Shown in pieces: positions 1 to 10,700 of a stretch of DNA of 64,000 bases. This stretch comes from Kingdonia uniflora. Its lineage: Eukaryota; Streptophyta; Magnoliopsida; Ranunculales; Circaeasteraceae. Where the stretch lies: positions 2,243,001 through 2,307,000 of the forward strand of contig JACGCM010001129.1 in the NCBI GenBank assembly GCA_014058105.1, given 5' to 3'. Under the pieces are notes generated by a model. That model was not told the DNA's origin, did not search any database, and saw nothing but the letters and a program-made list of their open reading frames with translations. Every line of letters starts with the position of its first letter. The stretch's first letter is position 1. A program made the position numbers and the translations under genes.

Positions 1-590
1 TACTCAGGATGGCTGAAAGGCAGTCCTGTTGGATGTCCTTGCTTGTAATAAATAAATAACTTTGTACTATGGTGTTTGACTGAAATAAATTGCTTTATAT
101 ATTTGTTTGATTGTGTTGTCGACCTTCACAAGGCTAAAATTGTCTCGATGTACTGTTGTGTATATTTCATTTGTCTTTCTCGAATATGATTGGAATCGTG
201 ATTTTATCTCGATCTGTGGGTAGTTGTATTGTCAAACATTATTAGAATTTGAATTATGGTTACAACTATCCTGTGACTATAAGAGGGGAATAAAAAATGA
301 ACGATGTATTGTAGAAGGTATGTAACAATGGTTAGGTGCGCTCTTATAGGTGATTTGTTGAGGTATAAGGAATTTAAAGTATAATCACTGTGTATCAACA
401 TTAGAGCTGCTTTGGCGAAAATGGATATAACAGAGAAGATAGAGGGGTATATGGATGACTTAAAGTAGCAATGCATAGGCTTGTTGGCATTCAGGAGGTA
501 ATGGGTTAAGGACTTCGAGAAGAGACGTGTGAGACATAATGCTTGAGTACTCGAACGGTCCCGAAGGGGTGCGATAAACAGTCACAAGGG
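1..590. other. Element C, non-coding part upstream of its antisense promoter
   Basis: I see no convincing ORF, LTR end or polypurine tract here. By layout it should be the interval between the 3' LTR of C (off the window) and the promoter at 593. The only open frames are short, AT-driven and unsupported by similarity to the other elements. Confidence 0.4.
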
Positions 591-592
591 GC

Positions 593-602
593 CTATAAAT
601 AG
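593..602 (+). promoter_or_regulatory. TATA box of the antisense transcription unit of element C
   Basis: CTATAAATAG stands in a locally GC-richer stretch (about 540-625) with AGCCCC following. Its place, left of a plus-strand antisense gene and inside the 3' end of a minus-strand Tat element, matches TATA box 1 of A, B and D. A possible 5' splice site (AAG/GTTAGT near 779) downstream would join a leader exon to the coding part that resumes at 29941 after element A. The start site near 625-630 is inferred from spacing only. Confidence 0.5.
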
Positions 603-1425
603 CCCCATGGTTGGCGACTGTTCACACATCTCTAACTCTAAAAATTTTTGTTTGAGTTTTGACTCGTTACGTTTGTCTCTTGTGTCTCTGTCCACCATTG
701 GTAGCGAGGAGATTGGGGTTTTAATCTAGAGGGCTAAGCGTGCAAAAGCAAAGGATTTAGAATTGTCACAACTTCAAGGTTAGTGTTTATTTTAAGATTT
801 TGTGTGATAACAATGTTTATTTGTATGTATCGCGATTTTGTTGTAACCCATTGTAGATATGAACTTGAAGAATGTGATGTATGAAGGAATTTGAGTAATA
901 GTTAATATTTTGGAAAAAATTGATATAAACAGTTTAAGGGTTTTTCGTAAATACTATTATTAGGTGATTATATGGGTTATGTTTGATATGTGGAAGGCAT
1001 CGTAAATAATATGGGAGTGTTTGAGATAAAAGGGGGTGAAGTGATTAATGATGATGTTGGGAGAGAGTGTAGTGTGGTCACTGTTGGTATTACGACTTGA
1101 TTTTAGGGATCTCTCTCGTTAACTTTGATGTCGTAGGATACTTACAATTGTGGTGCTAGATTTCCTATTAATTGGGCCGAATTTTGCGCCGGAGAGAGCG
1201 CAAAATCAAAATTTTGGATTCGACACTTTTTTGGCAGGAAATCATATGGCAGATGAAGTGTCTTCAAGATTTTATGTAGTTCCTGTACATTCGAGTAGAA
1301 TATGTTAAGGACATAAAATAGTTCTCGATGTTAGGACTTAGTAAAATTTGACATAAAACCTGCATCGATAACTAATATAATAATGTTGAACTAGACAGTA
1401 ATAGAAAAAATGATGGGTTGGAGGT
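603..1425 (+). other. Element C, presumed leader exon and intron of the antisense gene
   Basis: No long ORF. The stretch joins 29865 when element A is removed, and reads as AT-rich intron-like sequence until a TTTTTAG/GTTC acceptor at about 29940. Bases 1421-1425 (GAGGT) are the left target-site duplication of element A; the right copy at 29860-29864 reads TAGGT. Confidence 0.4.
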
Positions 1426-2044
1426 TGCAATGGACAAATTTCGTAAGCTTGAAATGTCCTGGAATTCGCTATTACACCAATGAACCTGTAACAATATTCT
1501 AATAAAAAATAAGAAATGACACAGGTAATTTTTGCGCGGAAAACCTTTGAATAGGTAAAAAACCACGACCTCGAGTGAAGAATTTTAGTAAAAGTATCTT
1601 TATTGCTTGAGGCGGATATCTTATTTCAAGTGATCTTTAGATATTGAAAATCTTGAACCTTGTAGTTAAGAAGTTTGACTGTTGCTGAGAGTAAAAAATA
1701 ATTAGTTTCTTGATGATCTATTGTGTAATTTTTCTGGTCCTTGTCTCTTCTAGAACTTTGCCTTTATATAGGTCTTCTCCGTAGTTCTTCATCATGCTAG
1801 AGCATGTTTTTTGAACAATGTGGTTAGTGGCGCCTGACTGAGAAACTGACAAGTTCCTAAGAGACAAGTGTCTTTGATTGGATAAGACTTTTTGATTTGA
1901 ATTCGACCCACATTTTTAAACAGTTTGTAGGTTGTTTTGGAATGTTGGCTGGAGAAGTTATATTTAAAATGCGTGTCTGAGATGGAGGTCATTCGAGCTG
2001 GCGACAACTCGACTTTAGGTGAGATCGAGGGATAGGTCCCTACA
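1426..2044 (-). repeat. 3' LTR of element A (left copy)
   Basis: 619 bp, from TGCAATGG to GTCCCTACA on the plus strand. It aligns by eye over its full length with 29239-29859. A minus-strand TATA box, seen as CCTTTATATAGG on the plus strand, lies at 1761-1772. The two LTRs of A differ at many sites, mostly C/T and G/A changes, so the element is old. Confidence 0.9.
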
Positions 2045-2056
2045 ATCGCCTCCTCG
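2045..2056 (-). other. Polypurine tract of element A
   Basis: On the minus strand the bases abutting the 3' LTR read GCGAGGAGGCGAT, a purine-rich tract in the position of the plus-strand primer. Homologous tracts occur in B at 14574-14585 (ACGAGGGGGCGAT) and D at 39223-39234. Confidence 0.65.
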
Positions 2057-2084
2057 CAACCAAAGTCACGAGTGGCTTTGGTTG
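2057..2084. promoter_or_regulatory. Hairpin next to the polypurine tract of element A
   Basis: CAACCAAAG and CTTTGGTTG form a perfect 9-bp inverted repeat around a 10-base loop (TCACGAGTGG). The same hairpin, loop included, is found in B at 14587-14612 and, with one mismatch, in D at 39235-39262. It lies between the polypurine tract and the antisense TATA box. Its role is unknown; it could act in reverse transcription or as a binding site for the antisense promoter. Confidence 0.6.
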
Positions 2085-2305
2085 AGAAATAATCAATTTG
2101 AAATTGGTATTTAGGTTGAAATTCTTGATATTTGAAATGGTGTAATGATGACTTTGACTATGTTGAAGTTACACGGGTTACGAGGAAATGACGTGTATTT
2201 CATGTGGATGTGGATGCTGATGTATTTGACGGTTACGATTTGAAAAATTACGTCTATAATGAATGATGACGCTTGGTAAAACGTACCTGCACAATAAATG
2301 TAGGG

Positions 2306-2317
2306 TTATATAAATAG
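2306..2317 (+). promoter_or_regulatory. TATA box 1 (antisense) of element A
   Basis: TTATATAAATAG, 79 bases before the ORF1 start position. The same box and similar spacing occur in B (14812) and D (39484), with TAGGGTTATATAAATAGTA kept almost unchanged in the three elements. Confidence 0.7.
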
Positions 2318-2384
2318 TACCTGTATTGAATCTTTGAAGCAGAGTACGCTTGCAATCTGAAAAAAATTCTTTGAATTATTAAAA

Positions 2385-2894
2385 ATTGGGAAGACACGGA
2401 GAATGGTCCTTGAAGAGTGGATTGCATCTAAAATGCAGAGGTTGAAGTTAAAATACTTTGGTGACCAATCCTTGGAGATGTTGATACCCGCTCCTGTTCC
2501 TCCGACTTATCAAGGCATATCGGAAGACTAAGTGGTTGAAGCTGATGAGGAATTCTACTGTAAGTGGATATTTCATTTTGTTGTCTTGACAGGCAAGGAA
2601 CGTTGGGCCTGTCTCTGTACTCTCACGGAGGACAAGGTTGGGGCTTCATAAGTAAAGATAGTCATAACTGCGGGGCAGTTATGCTGATTTCTTGTATTAC
2701 CATGGATTCAAAGGTCGGGCCCTCTTCATATCTACCAACTCTTAAGAGGTGCCGATTTCAGAGGAGGAGGTAATGGTAATGGAGGAGGAAGACAACCAGT
2801 AGAAGTCTGCTTCTACATTTCCATCACGCTTTGGCACTTAGAAGACCTTCAGTTTGTAGAGTTGGTGCCAGTACTTAGTCTACTGCTTGCATAG
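2385..2894 (+). pseudogene. Antisense ORF1 of element A (small conserved protein, decayed)
   Basis: A 170-codon frame matching ORF1 of B and D along its whole length. The start codon is lost (ATT at the aligned position) and three in-frame stops interrupt it. Conserved blocks are KYFGDQSLEM, a proline-rich VPPTYQG, an aromatic WxFHFVVLTG segment with conserved Trp and Cys residues, and a glycine-rich tail (FRGGGNGNGGGRQ). I do not recognise the family. The tail resembles RGG-type RNA-binding segments, but that is only a composition argument. It has its own TATA box 79 bases upstream and ends well before ORF2. It is read against the direction of gag-pol. Confidence 0.55.
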
Positions 2895-3591
2895 TTTCTA
2901 TTTAAAGTTCAACTGGACTTCAACCAAACTCATGTGAGGAAAGCTTTTTGTTAGACCTAATTTCTACTTTGCATCAGGGTGAAAGATCACTAAAGCAGAA
3001 AGAACTGGAAGAGTTGATGTGTCAGAGGGCCTGAATGACCTGTTAGTTTAAAAAGCAGTAAAAAATTTGTTATCTGTAAAGTACCTAGAGTTGGGTGCTG
3101 GACAGATGAGATTTCAATAATATATCTGAGATCGATTACTGAAAAACTTGTTATCTATAAAATCACGTGTAATGTTATTGACATGAATAAAAATTTATCA
3201 TCCAATTACCTGTGTTTATAAAATATCTCGTATACTCGAACTGAATTGTTTGGAGGATGTTTGAAATGACTTGAAGTTTATGAATACTGTAAGTATTATT
3301 ATTCGAACTGAGACATATATGTGCAAAAATTATGTGGTAAAGTAAGTATGATTTATCTATGTGTTGGAAATGTTAGAGATAAAAATGTAGAAATCTGGGA
3401 TGCAAAAATTCGAGCTAATATAGGTCAATAGAAGGATATATCTTAAAAATATAAGCTCGATTTGAAAAATAATGTAGCGTATGAGTTCGAGGGAGGGGAT
3501 AAGTTCAAATAGTTTATTTCAATATTTTTTGGGTTTCTATTATGAGATAAAAGGTCAAAATCACGCTTTAGGGGAAAGTGTTGTATAAACG
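2895..3591. other. Spacer between ORF1 and ORF2 of element A
   Basis: AT-rich, no open frame conserved with B or D. It includes the motif TTATCTGTAAAGTAC (about 3069-3083) that is duplicated in tandem in D. It probably holds the 3' end of the ORF1 transcript and the promoter of ORF2; no clear terminator can be named. Confidence 0.4.
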
Positions 3592-3602
3592 CATAAATAA
3601 GG
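3592..3602 (+). promoter_or_regulatory. TATA box 2 (antisense) of element A
   Basis: CATAAATAAGG, 41 bases before the ORF2 start. Aligned boxes are at 16104 in B and 40757 in D, each 41-48 bases from the ORF2 ATG. Confidence 0.55.
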
Positions 3603-3632
3603 GTAGAATTTAAATATGGAAAAGGGATTGTG

Positions 3633-3857
3633 ATGGTGCGGACTCGATCTCAGAGAATTCGTCATGCCGCTGAAGGACGATTGGCCATAAAGATTGCTAA
3701 AGTGTGGGAGAGGATTTTTGAATTATTTGGTTATGATGTTGAGTTACCAGTGAGGGAATATCAACTCGAAGGACTGGATATAAGGGGTAGGGAACTTGAG
3801 TATGCTTTCATGAATTGGTGTGGGATCCTACAGATCGAGAGGAGATGGATATACTGA
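3633..3857 (+). pseudogene. Antisense ORF2 of element A (small conserved protein, truncated)
   Basis: Begins MVRTRSQRIRHAAEGRLAIK and continues with a conserved core (VWERIF, LFGYD, ELPVREYQL, GLD, GREL). It is the only copy in which codon 5 is still CGA; in B and D it is TGA. Compared with B and D it has lost the part after GRELEYA through a deletion, so it ends early. Family unknown. The basic N-terminus (RTRSQRIRH) suggests nucleic-acid binding, as an inference only. It lies between ORF1 and the aORF on the same strand with its own TATA box. Confidence 0.5.
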
Positions 3858-4055
3858 TCGGAGGTGGTCGCCCAGATCAACAAGGCTGTTTTAGATGTAA
3901 TTATATGTAAAGTGTTATCATAAATAAATGTAAGTGTTGTTAAATTTAACTGAAAAGTTAAAATTCAAGTTGATCCTCTATAGTTGAAAATGTCGTTGAG
4001 ACTGTTTTTACAAACAAATTTTGAATAAGTTTGAAAATTTTGTTAGCCTTGAAAA

Positions 4056-4081
4056 GGACGTCATTACTACTATAAGTATAA
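4056..4081 (+). promoter_or_regulatory. TATA box 3 with a GACGTCA motif, element A
   Basis: GGACGTCA at 4056-4063 is followed by CTATAAGTATA at 4070-4081, 99 bases before the aORF ATG. In B the motif is the full palindrome TGACGTCA, in D TGATGTCA. TGACGTCA is a known plant bZIP (TGA/C-box type) binding sequence; use here is inferred. Confidence 0.55.
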
Positions 4082-4168
4082 GGAACAAGAACAGAAAAAA
4101 TGCAGGAGCTTCTAGTTTTGTTTTTTATGTAAGGTGCTAAAATTTGATATCGTGGAGTGTGAGTCATC

Positions 4169-7100
4169 ATGAGTATGGAAATGTTAGATAAAGTTATGGA
4201 AACAGGAGATAAAAATGGATTAAAATATGAGGGTAGGGGTAATGATGGAAAGACGGTTTTATTGAAAAGGTACAAGACGTCTGACATGGATATTGGAAAG
4301 CACGCATCGGTTCCAAAACCGAGGACGGGTCATACGAGGTACATTAACTGCCAACCGTTAGAGAAAGAAAGAATAAATAGTGCTTCGTCTTCATTATTCA
4401 AACATTTTTCAACTTCTAAAAATTAGGGGAGCACAGAGAGAGAAGCGTAAAAAAATTGTAGAGGTTTTGGTAAGGATTTATCTAAGGGTGATCAATAGTC
4501 AAAGAGAGTTGCGGGTACAAAATCACGTAGGTGGCTATACAGCAGCGCTGTGAGGGAAGGACTTGGCGCTACTGCGGATTCTCATTCTGATACTGAAGGT
4601 CAGCAGAGACGTGTGCTGTATTTTTTTTACAAATCTTAATCTGTTTTAAGCAAATCCTAAAAAATCTCTATTTATATCAATCTATAATATATGACATATA
4701 GACAAAATATTTGAAAGATATGTTACATATGAATGATCGATGTGTATAAAATAATTATAGATACCTGAACCTGTATGTAGGTCGAACGTAAGAGAAATTT
4801 GGGTAAGATCCAACTTTGCCTGTAAAATTGTAGTTTAGATGGATAATTCACCTATTAACGAGGTTTCCACCTCCGGTCGGGTGATAGAGTCTGATAGTTA
4901 GGTTAAAGTAGGATTGGAGCAATTTCCAGGTTTTCCTGGTAAATTGGTGGCCTATCCCCTTGGTTCAGATGTATTCAAAGAATTTTGTAAAGCCAAGGCT
5001 TCCGTAGGAGGGAAATGGGGTAACTGCGTAGAATACGCTGGCATGATGTTTAGAGGGTGTACTGTAGCGACGGGGGAAGTATATTTTTATTTGTTGACTG
5101 ACTTGGAGGAGGAAAAATAAGATAAGGGTATAAAAGAATTGATCTCGTTAGAATATTTTAATGGGGGTGTCGGAGTGACCTTTCAGAGATTTTCTTGTAT
5201 TACCTGTCTCAATTAGAGTATAGGTTGAGTCTTCCCCTTACCAATTTGGTGAAGGGGATTATGAATACGATTGGGGCATGTCCTGTTCAATTGAACGAAA
5301 ACATGTGGGAGGTAATAACTATTTGCGACCATTTGAATGAAAAATGGGAGAATGAGGGAAAAGTGAAAAAGATATCCCCTGAGGACGTATTATAATTTTA
5401 TGGGGTGAAGAATTATAAAGCCAGTGGTGGCGCATATTTATGTGCGAGTGCAACTCGGTGCTGTTTCTTCGATCTTAATTCAGCAGGTCAAGCCTGAAAT
5501 GACAACGTAATATGGGTGAAGGCTAATTATCTTTATAGAGATGATGAAGTAACTTTGGATCTTCTGTTTAGGACTGTAAAACAAAGTAAGTATAATAATG
5601 CATAGAGTATAATATTGATATGTATGAACTGATTATCTTTTGTTGATAATTAATAATGTTGTGCATGGCAGGCCCGAAGTCCCGAGTGGAGAGAAAAGAT
5701 TCATTGTTGGACGAAATTACGGAGGAAGAGGTTGAGTTCGAGTTTGTGTTGGAAGGACTTGGCCTTAGCAAAAGAAGAGGGTTAGGAGCAAGTCCAAAAA
5801 AGTTCAAAAATCTTAATCGACCAAGCTGATTGTAGGTATTGATGATTGGAAGAGGAGAGGAACTGGTGGGGAAGGTCGAACCAATATGGCCAAGACCCCT
5901 AGAATAGATAGCTCGGCTCAGCCGTAGTCTATTACGTCGAGCAAATTAGCTTGAACGTTTCCAAAAAAATAAATGTTAAAGCGTGCGTCGGCCTTTTGTA
6001 CCACTGGAAATGGTGAGGTCGACGAAAAATAGAAAAGGAGAAGGACGAACCTTCGGTGAGGTCAGAGGAAAAGGTTGCTGAAGACCGACCTGCTGTTGAG
6101 GACAATCTCAAAGCAGTGGACAAAAGGGCTAGACAGGCAACTCTTCATGGAGAGGATGATATGAGAAAGATGGTACGTGTTTATGTTTGATCATGTAAAA
6201 ATTTATTGCATTTCGAACTTACGCTGAGGTCAATTTGTTTTGTGCGGGTTTCTCATTTGGTGAAGGGGATTTGGCTCGGAGTGGAAGAAGAAAAATCCGA
6301 GCTGATGAAGGTTAAGGTCAAGCTTGAAAAGAAGGTAGCTAAAGTGAAGGCTAATGCTCTCAAGGAAGAAAAGAAGCTAGAGGCCCTGAAGGCTTCTCAT
6401 GCAGTGGCGATTGGTCATCTGCAAGCGGAGGCGAGGGTGAATTTGGAGGAGGTAGAGGCGGAACGTGAAAGGCTGGGGCGTCACCTTATGTTGAAGGGAT
6501 ATTCTGAGGAGGAGGTGGATTCCATTAAGGCAAACACCTATGTCGAGGAGGGTGATGATGAAGAAGTGGAAGAAGTGGCGGTGGGAGTTGTTAATAGGCT
6601 AGACAGTATCTCCCGCCAGATGGTCTAGACAACCAAGGGGATGACGTCGAACTCCCAGAGGACGAGAATGAGAAGGTAGGGTTGAGAAATGATTTGTATG
6701 AGTATTTTTCAGTGTCTTGTAAATTGTTGGACTCTGTGTGTATTGAATAGATTTCTGTAGGATGATCCCCTTTTTTTGTAACTCTCTTGTAGACACTTAG
6801 AGAAATGAGCCTCAGAATAAAAGATCTAGAGACTGGGCTTGCCAGGGAAAGTGAGATCTCCACAGCCTTGCTTTCTTCGTAAGCAGAGCTGCAGGCTAAA
6901 TAGGAATAGTTTTCCTGACTTGTATGCTATATTGACATAAAGCTACCAAGTAAATTAGATAACGCAAAGCGTAGAGGTAGATCAAAACTTGCTATCAATT
7001 TTGGGAAAATAACACTAATATAGTACGAAGAAAAATTTAAAGTATTTAGATAAAGTAGAATATCGTAAACATGTACCTTAGACTTTGAAATGTATGTCAT

Positions 7101-8647
7101 GGAACACCTGTCTGAGATATTACTTCAACCTCTGAGTCTAAAAGTAGTTGTACACAATAGATGTTAAAAATTAGATATCATTTTAGAAAGGAGTTATGTA
7201 TCATGTAGATGGGTGCTCTGAATCGAGCTATATAATGTATATATTATTGTGCAGGTCAAATTGGATTCAGTTCGCTTGCGCGATGATGAGGCGCTCCAAT
7301 GTAACCGAGAATTTGTGGAGGAGTTTGATAGGGTGTGAGAGGCGAATGAAAACAAGGTAGATCAGCATGTAAATATGCATTTTAAATTTGTTGAGGCAAC
7401 CCAGACTGTTATCGACCTCACTCGCAAGGTCGAGGAGAAAGGCGCCAAAATTGAGGAGAGGATAAAAGAGCTTGCGGAGGTAAAAGAGTACGACACGAAG
7501 CTTCAAATTCGAGTTTACACACTGATTGTTAAGGGTGAGCAAGCTGAAATGGCTCAATACCGTATTCAGGCGCTAAAAAGATTGATGGGACAATCTCGAG
7601 CTGATCTTCAAAATGGTAGAAGTGAGCTAGAGCGACTGAAATAGGAAATGAGTAAAAAAGATAACGAGTTGAAGGTAGCTCGAGAACATCTATTAGCCTC
7701 AGAAGTTGTTGCCGAACACTTGCACCTAGTCCTACCCGCTAAGGATTTGGAGTTTCGGGGAGTACAACGAAGGTGTGATGCATTAAATGAGAGGGTGGCA
7801 CGATTGAAGAGCGAATTGGTTCAAGCCAACGCACGTGTCAAGAAAGTTGAGGCTAGAGAGCGCTCGAGGGAGAGTTGAAATAATGTTAAGGTTCCTCTAG
7901 TCCAAGGGGATATAGTTAGTCTGTTAGGTTGAATTAGAGAGCTAAAAGGTGACGTGGCTCAAATTCAAGGACATGTACAGAAAGGGAACGCAAACTTAAG
8001 GGAATACTAGCACAAGTTGGATGCTGCTCTTATCAGTGAGAAGGTCTTAGAAGGGGTAATCAGGGCGAAGGAAGTTCTGATGAAGAAGAAAGATAACCTG
8101 TTACAGGATACTTCTGCAAGGGAAGAATTAAATGCAAAAATTATGATTCTTTGCGCTCAGGTGGAAAATTTGGAGGTTGCTATTCAGGCTGAATCAGCTA
8201 AATATGCCAAAAAATTGGAAGAGAATATAACTTTTTATGATTTAACAGACAGGGAAATGGCACATCAGAAGAAACTTTATGAGACTTTGGAGTCACGCCT
8301 TAAAAATGTGAGACGTAACTTTTCAAGGATCGTTGTAGCTCATGCATCATGGACAGACCTGTTAAAGGTGACCGTTGCGTATTTTGTAGAGGAAGTAAAA
8401 AAGTCTTGAGTTAGAACGAGATACCTTGTTTAAGAGCATGTCTGACAAGGGATGCATTTATAGCGTGAATATAGATCAAGGAAACTGCATGGCCTTTATG
8501 GAAACAAATTTAGGCCCTTAACCTGCTCATCTGATAGAGAGGGGTAGAGTCACTGTAATTTGTGAACTGAATTCTGATTGACATCCTGCTAGAGGGTGAA
8601 GCATGGCTGACATCCCAACAGTAGAAAATGTATTAATTGCAATATGA
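4169..8647 (+). pseudogene. Antisense aORF of element A: six-exon gypsy-type-transposon/coiled-coil gene
   Basis: Exons inferred from B and D: 4169-4598, 4781-5585, 5673-6172, 6248-6675, 6793-6894 and 7255-8647, about 3,658 coding bases. Exon 2 carries the conserved N-terminal region (YPLGSDVFKEFCKAK; LPLTNL...IGACPVQLN...WEVI; a Phe-rich block ending VIWVKxNxL). This resembles the plant 'putative gypsy type transposon' domain (Pfam Transposase_28) in layout. Exons 4 to 6 are a long coiled coil rich in Glu and Lys, with a DTYVEEGDDEE motif in exon 4. Donors GTAAGT (5586), GTACGT (6173) and GTAGGG (6676) are intact. The intron-3 acceptor is TGCGG instead of TGCAG (6243-6247) and the intron-5 donor is GC. 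Several in-frame stops make it a pseudogene. Function unknown. Confidence 0.65.
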
Positions 8648-8670
8648 CCTGAAAATAAGTAGTATCTATC

Positions 8671-9310
8671 GCAGACATATTGAAATAGATGATAGCTAGT
8701 ATGACCTTTGCCTTATCTTATGTCTGGTGGGGTCTTTGATATAAAATAAGTTTTTACATTTGTTCTAATCGCAGAGGTAGGTTGAGTTAGTCAAACCAAG
8801 TAAATCTTGATTTAACTGTAGAAATGTTGCAGACATATTGAAAGAGATGAAGGCTAGTATTACCTTTGCCGTATTTTATGTCTGTTAGAGTGTTTGATAT
8901 GAAACAAGTTTCTACATTTGTTTAAATCGCAGAGATTTAGTCAAGTCAGCCAAACCAAGTGTTATCCTTGATTTAACTATAGAAATGTTGCAGACATATT
9001 GAAAGAGATAAAGTCTAGTATTAGCTTTGCCTTATCTTATGCATGTTAGAGTCTTTGACATAAAACAAGTTTCTACATTTGTTTCAATCGCAGAGATTTA
9101 GTAGAGTCAGCCAAACCAAGTGTTATCCTCGATTTAATTATAGAAATATTGCAGACATATTGAAAGAGATATAGGCTAGTATTACCTTTGCCTTATCTTA
9201 TGCATGTTAGAGTCTTTGATATGAAACAAGTTTCTAAATTTGTTTCAATCGCAGAGATTTAGTAGACCCAGCAAAACCAAGTGTTTCTCTCAATTTAACT
9301 GGTATAAGAT
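8671..9310. repeat. Tandem array of ~160-bp units, element A
   Basis: Four units start with GCAGACATATTGAAA at 8671, 8829, 8990 and 9151 (periods 158, 161, 161). Each contains three related blocks (GCTAGTATTACCTTTGCCTTATC, an ACAAGTTTCTACATTTGTTT block and CCAAGTGTTATCCTTGATTT). The array lies just after the aORF stop and before the convergent end of pol. Homologous arrays are in B and D but not in C. Confidence 0.85.
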
Positions 9311-9509
9311 CGATTGAAAGCTAATATTATCTATGCTTTAATCTACAGAATGTGGTTGAATCTGCGTAAGTAAAGAGATGTTGTGAAAAGCTTGGAAGTT
9401 TCATTGATAAGTTCAGAATTTACATTGGATGGAGATAAAAAAAATTCAATTTCGGAATTGAGACAACAAAAAATTAAAAGTGAGAAACGGAAATGGAGTA
9501 GTAAGGCTC

Positions 9510-10700
9510 TTAACGACAGTACCGTTTCAGTCACCTAGTGTTCCAAGGATTTGAAATGGGGATTCCCTCTTCTGTCATAAGAAAATATAACCCCAAGCCT
9601 GAGAGACCTGTGATAATGAATGGACCCTCCCAATTGTTGGCTAATTTTCCAGCGTGAGGCTCTTTGCGATGTTGAGGAATCTCTCTGAGGACGAGATCAT
9701 CGATTTGGAAGGTACGATTTCTAACTCGGTTATTTTATGACCTGGCTAGCATATGATGATATCGACCTAGGTTAACGATGGAGCGTTCCCTGGTCTCATC
9801 GATCATATTAAGTTTGTAAGCCAATTCGAACTCATTTTCCTCATCAGTCAGCTCGTGATCTTAAACTGGATGATGGTATTCAAAAGGAATAACGGCCTCA
9901 GTGCCATAGGCAAGGAGGAATGGGGTGCATTATGTTTACTGTCTAGGAGTGGTACGATATGCCCATATGACATGAGGCAGTTTTCGAACCCAATTCCTTT
10001 TTTTCAGTGAGTGAAGCCATTTTTTGAGTCCATCCACGATGGTTTTGTTGGTGATTTTGGCTTGGCCATTGCCTTGAGGATAGTAAGGATTAGATGGTGG
10101 TTGAAGAAGGTTACGCTTTATTCTTCTACAAATTGTGGCCTGTTATCGATACAAATTAGGTGGGGGAACCAAAACCAAGTGATGATGTGTTCCCAGATAA
10201 AAAAGATGACCTCTTCTTCTCTAGTTCGACATAGTGGAACTGCTTCAACCCATTTCATAAAATAATCGGTAGCTACGATTAGGTGACGGCGGTAACCTAG
10301 AGAGTTAGGAAATTCACCGACGAGATCAAGTGCCCATCTTTTAAATGGCTTGAACACCTTGCTTGCATGGAGCTCGAGCGCAGGGGCGCGTATCATATTT
10401 CCATGCCTTTGGCAGGTGTCACATTTGCATGAGTACTCTTCTGCTTGCTTGCGTATGCCAGGCCCGAATACTCCTTGTGTAATAGCTCTGTTTGCTAGTG
10501 ATCGACCTGCGGCATGTGAGCCACAAGTCCCTTCATGAAATTCGCAGAGCATTTCATCCACTTTTTGTTTGGAGAGGCACTTGAGGTAAGGCCCCGTCAC
10601 AGAATGGCAGTATAACACACCATTTTGATTAGTGTAGCGCTTCGAGTTGTTGATCAGCTGTCGACACTCTTTTGTATCTGCTTGGAGTGGTCTGTTGCAA
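9510..10700 (-). pseudogene. Integrase of element A (end of pol)
   Basis: Reading leftwards, a zinc-binding H-H-C-C segment (HEGTCGSH ... CKCDTCQRHG) is followed by the core with RWALDLVGEF (first Asp), VATDYFMKWVEAVPL and CIDNRPQF (second Asp). The core ends [15 protein letters not shown]. The catalytic Glu expected after GQA is Lys here (codon at 10056-10058). The C-terminal part (INMIDETRERSI, WEGPFIITGL) ends in LKRYCR and a TAA at 9510-9512. A frameshift lies after about 10118. Confidence 0.8.

Noticed and set aside
204..476. Short minus-strand ORFs in 1-2044 (204-476, 1372-1566, 1792-2007)
   Set aside because: AT-rich chance frames in non-coding or LTR sequence; no counterpart in related copies.
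6206..6628. Coiled-coil frames (also 7375-7878, 44301-44825, 45009-45374) as host myosin/SMC-like genes
   Set aside because: They occur at homologous places in three retrotransposon copies with the same exon borders, so they belong to the element.
8671..9310. CRISPR-like array
   Set aside because: Head-to-tail 161-bp repeats without unique spacers, in a plant transposon.
10350..10538. Plus-strand frames opposite integrase and RNase H (10011-10265, 10350-10538, 11118-11393, 33314-33733, 48427-48690)
   Set aside because: Shadows of the pol genes on the other strand.
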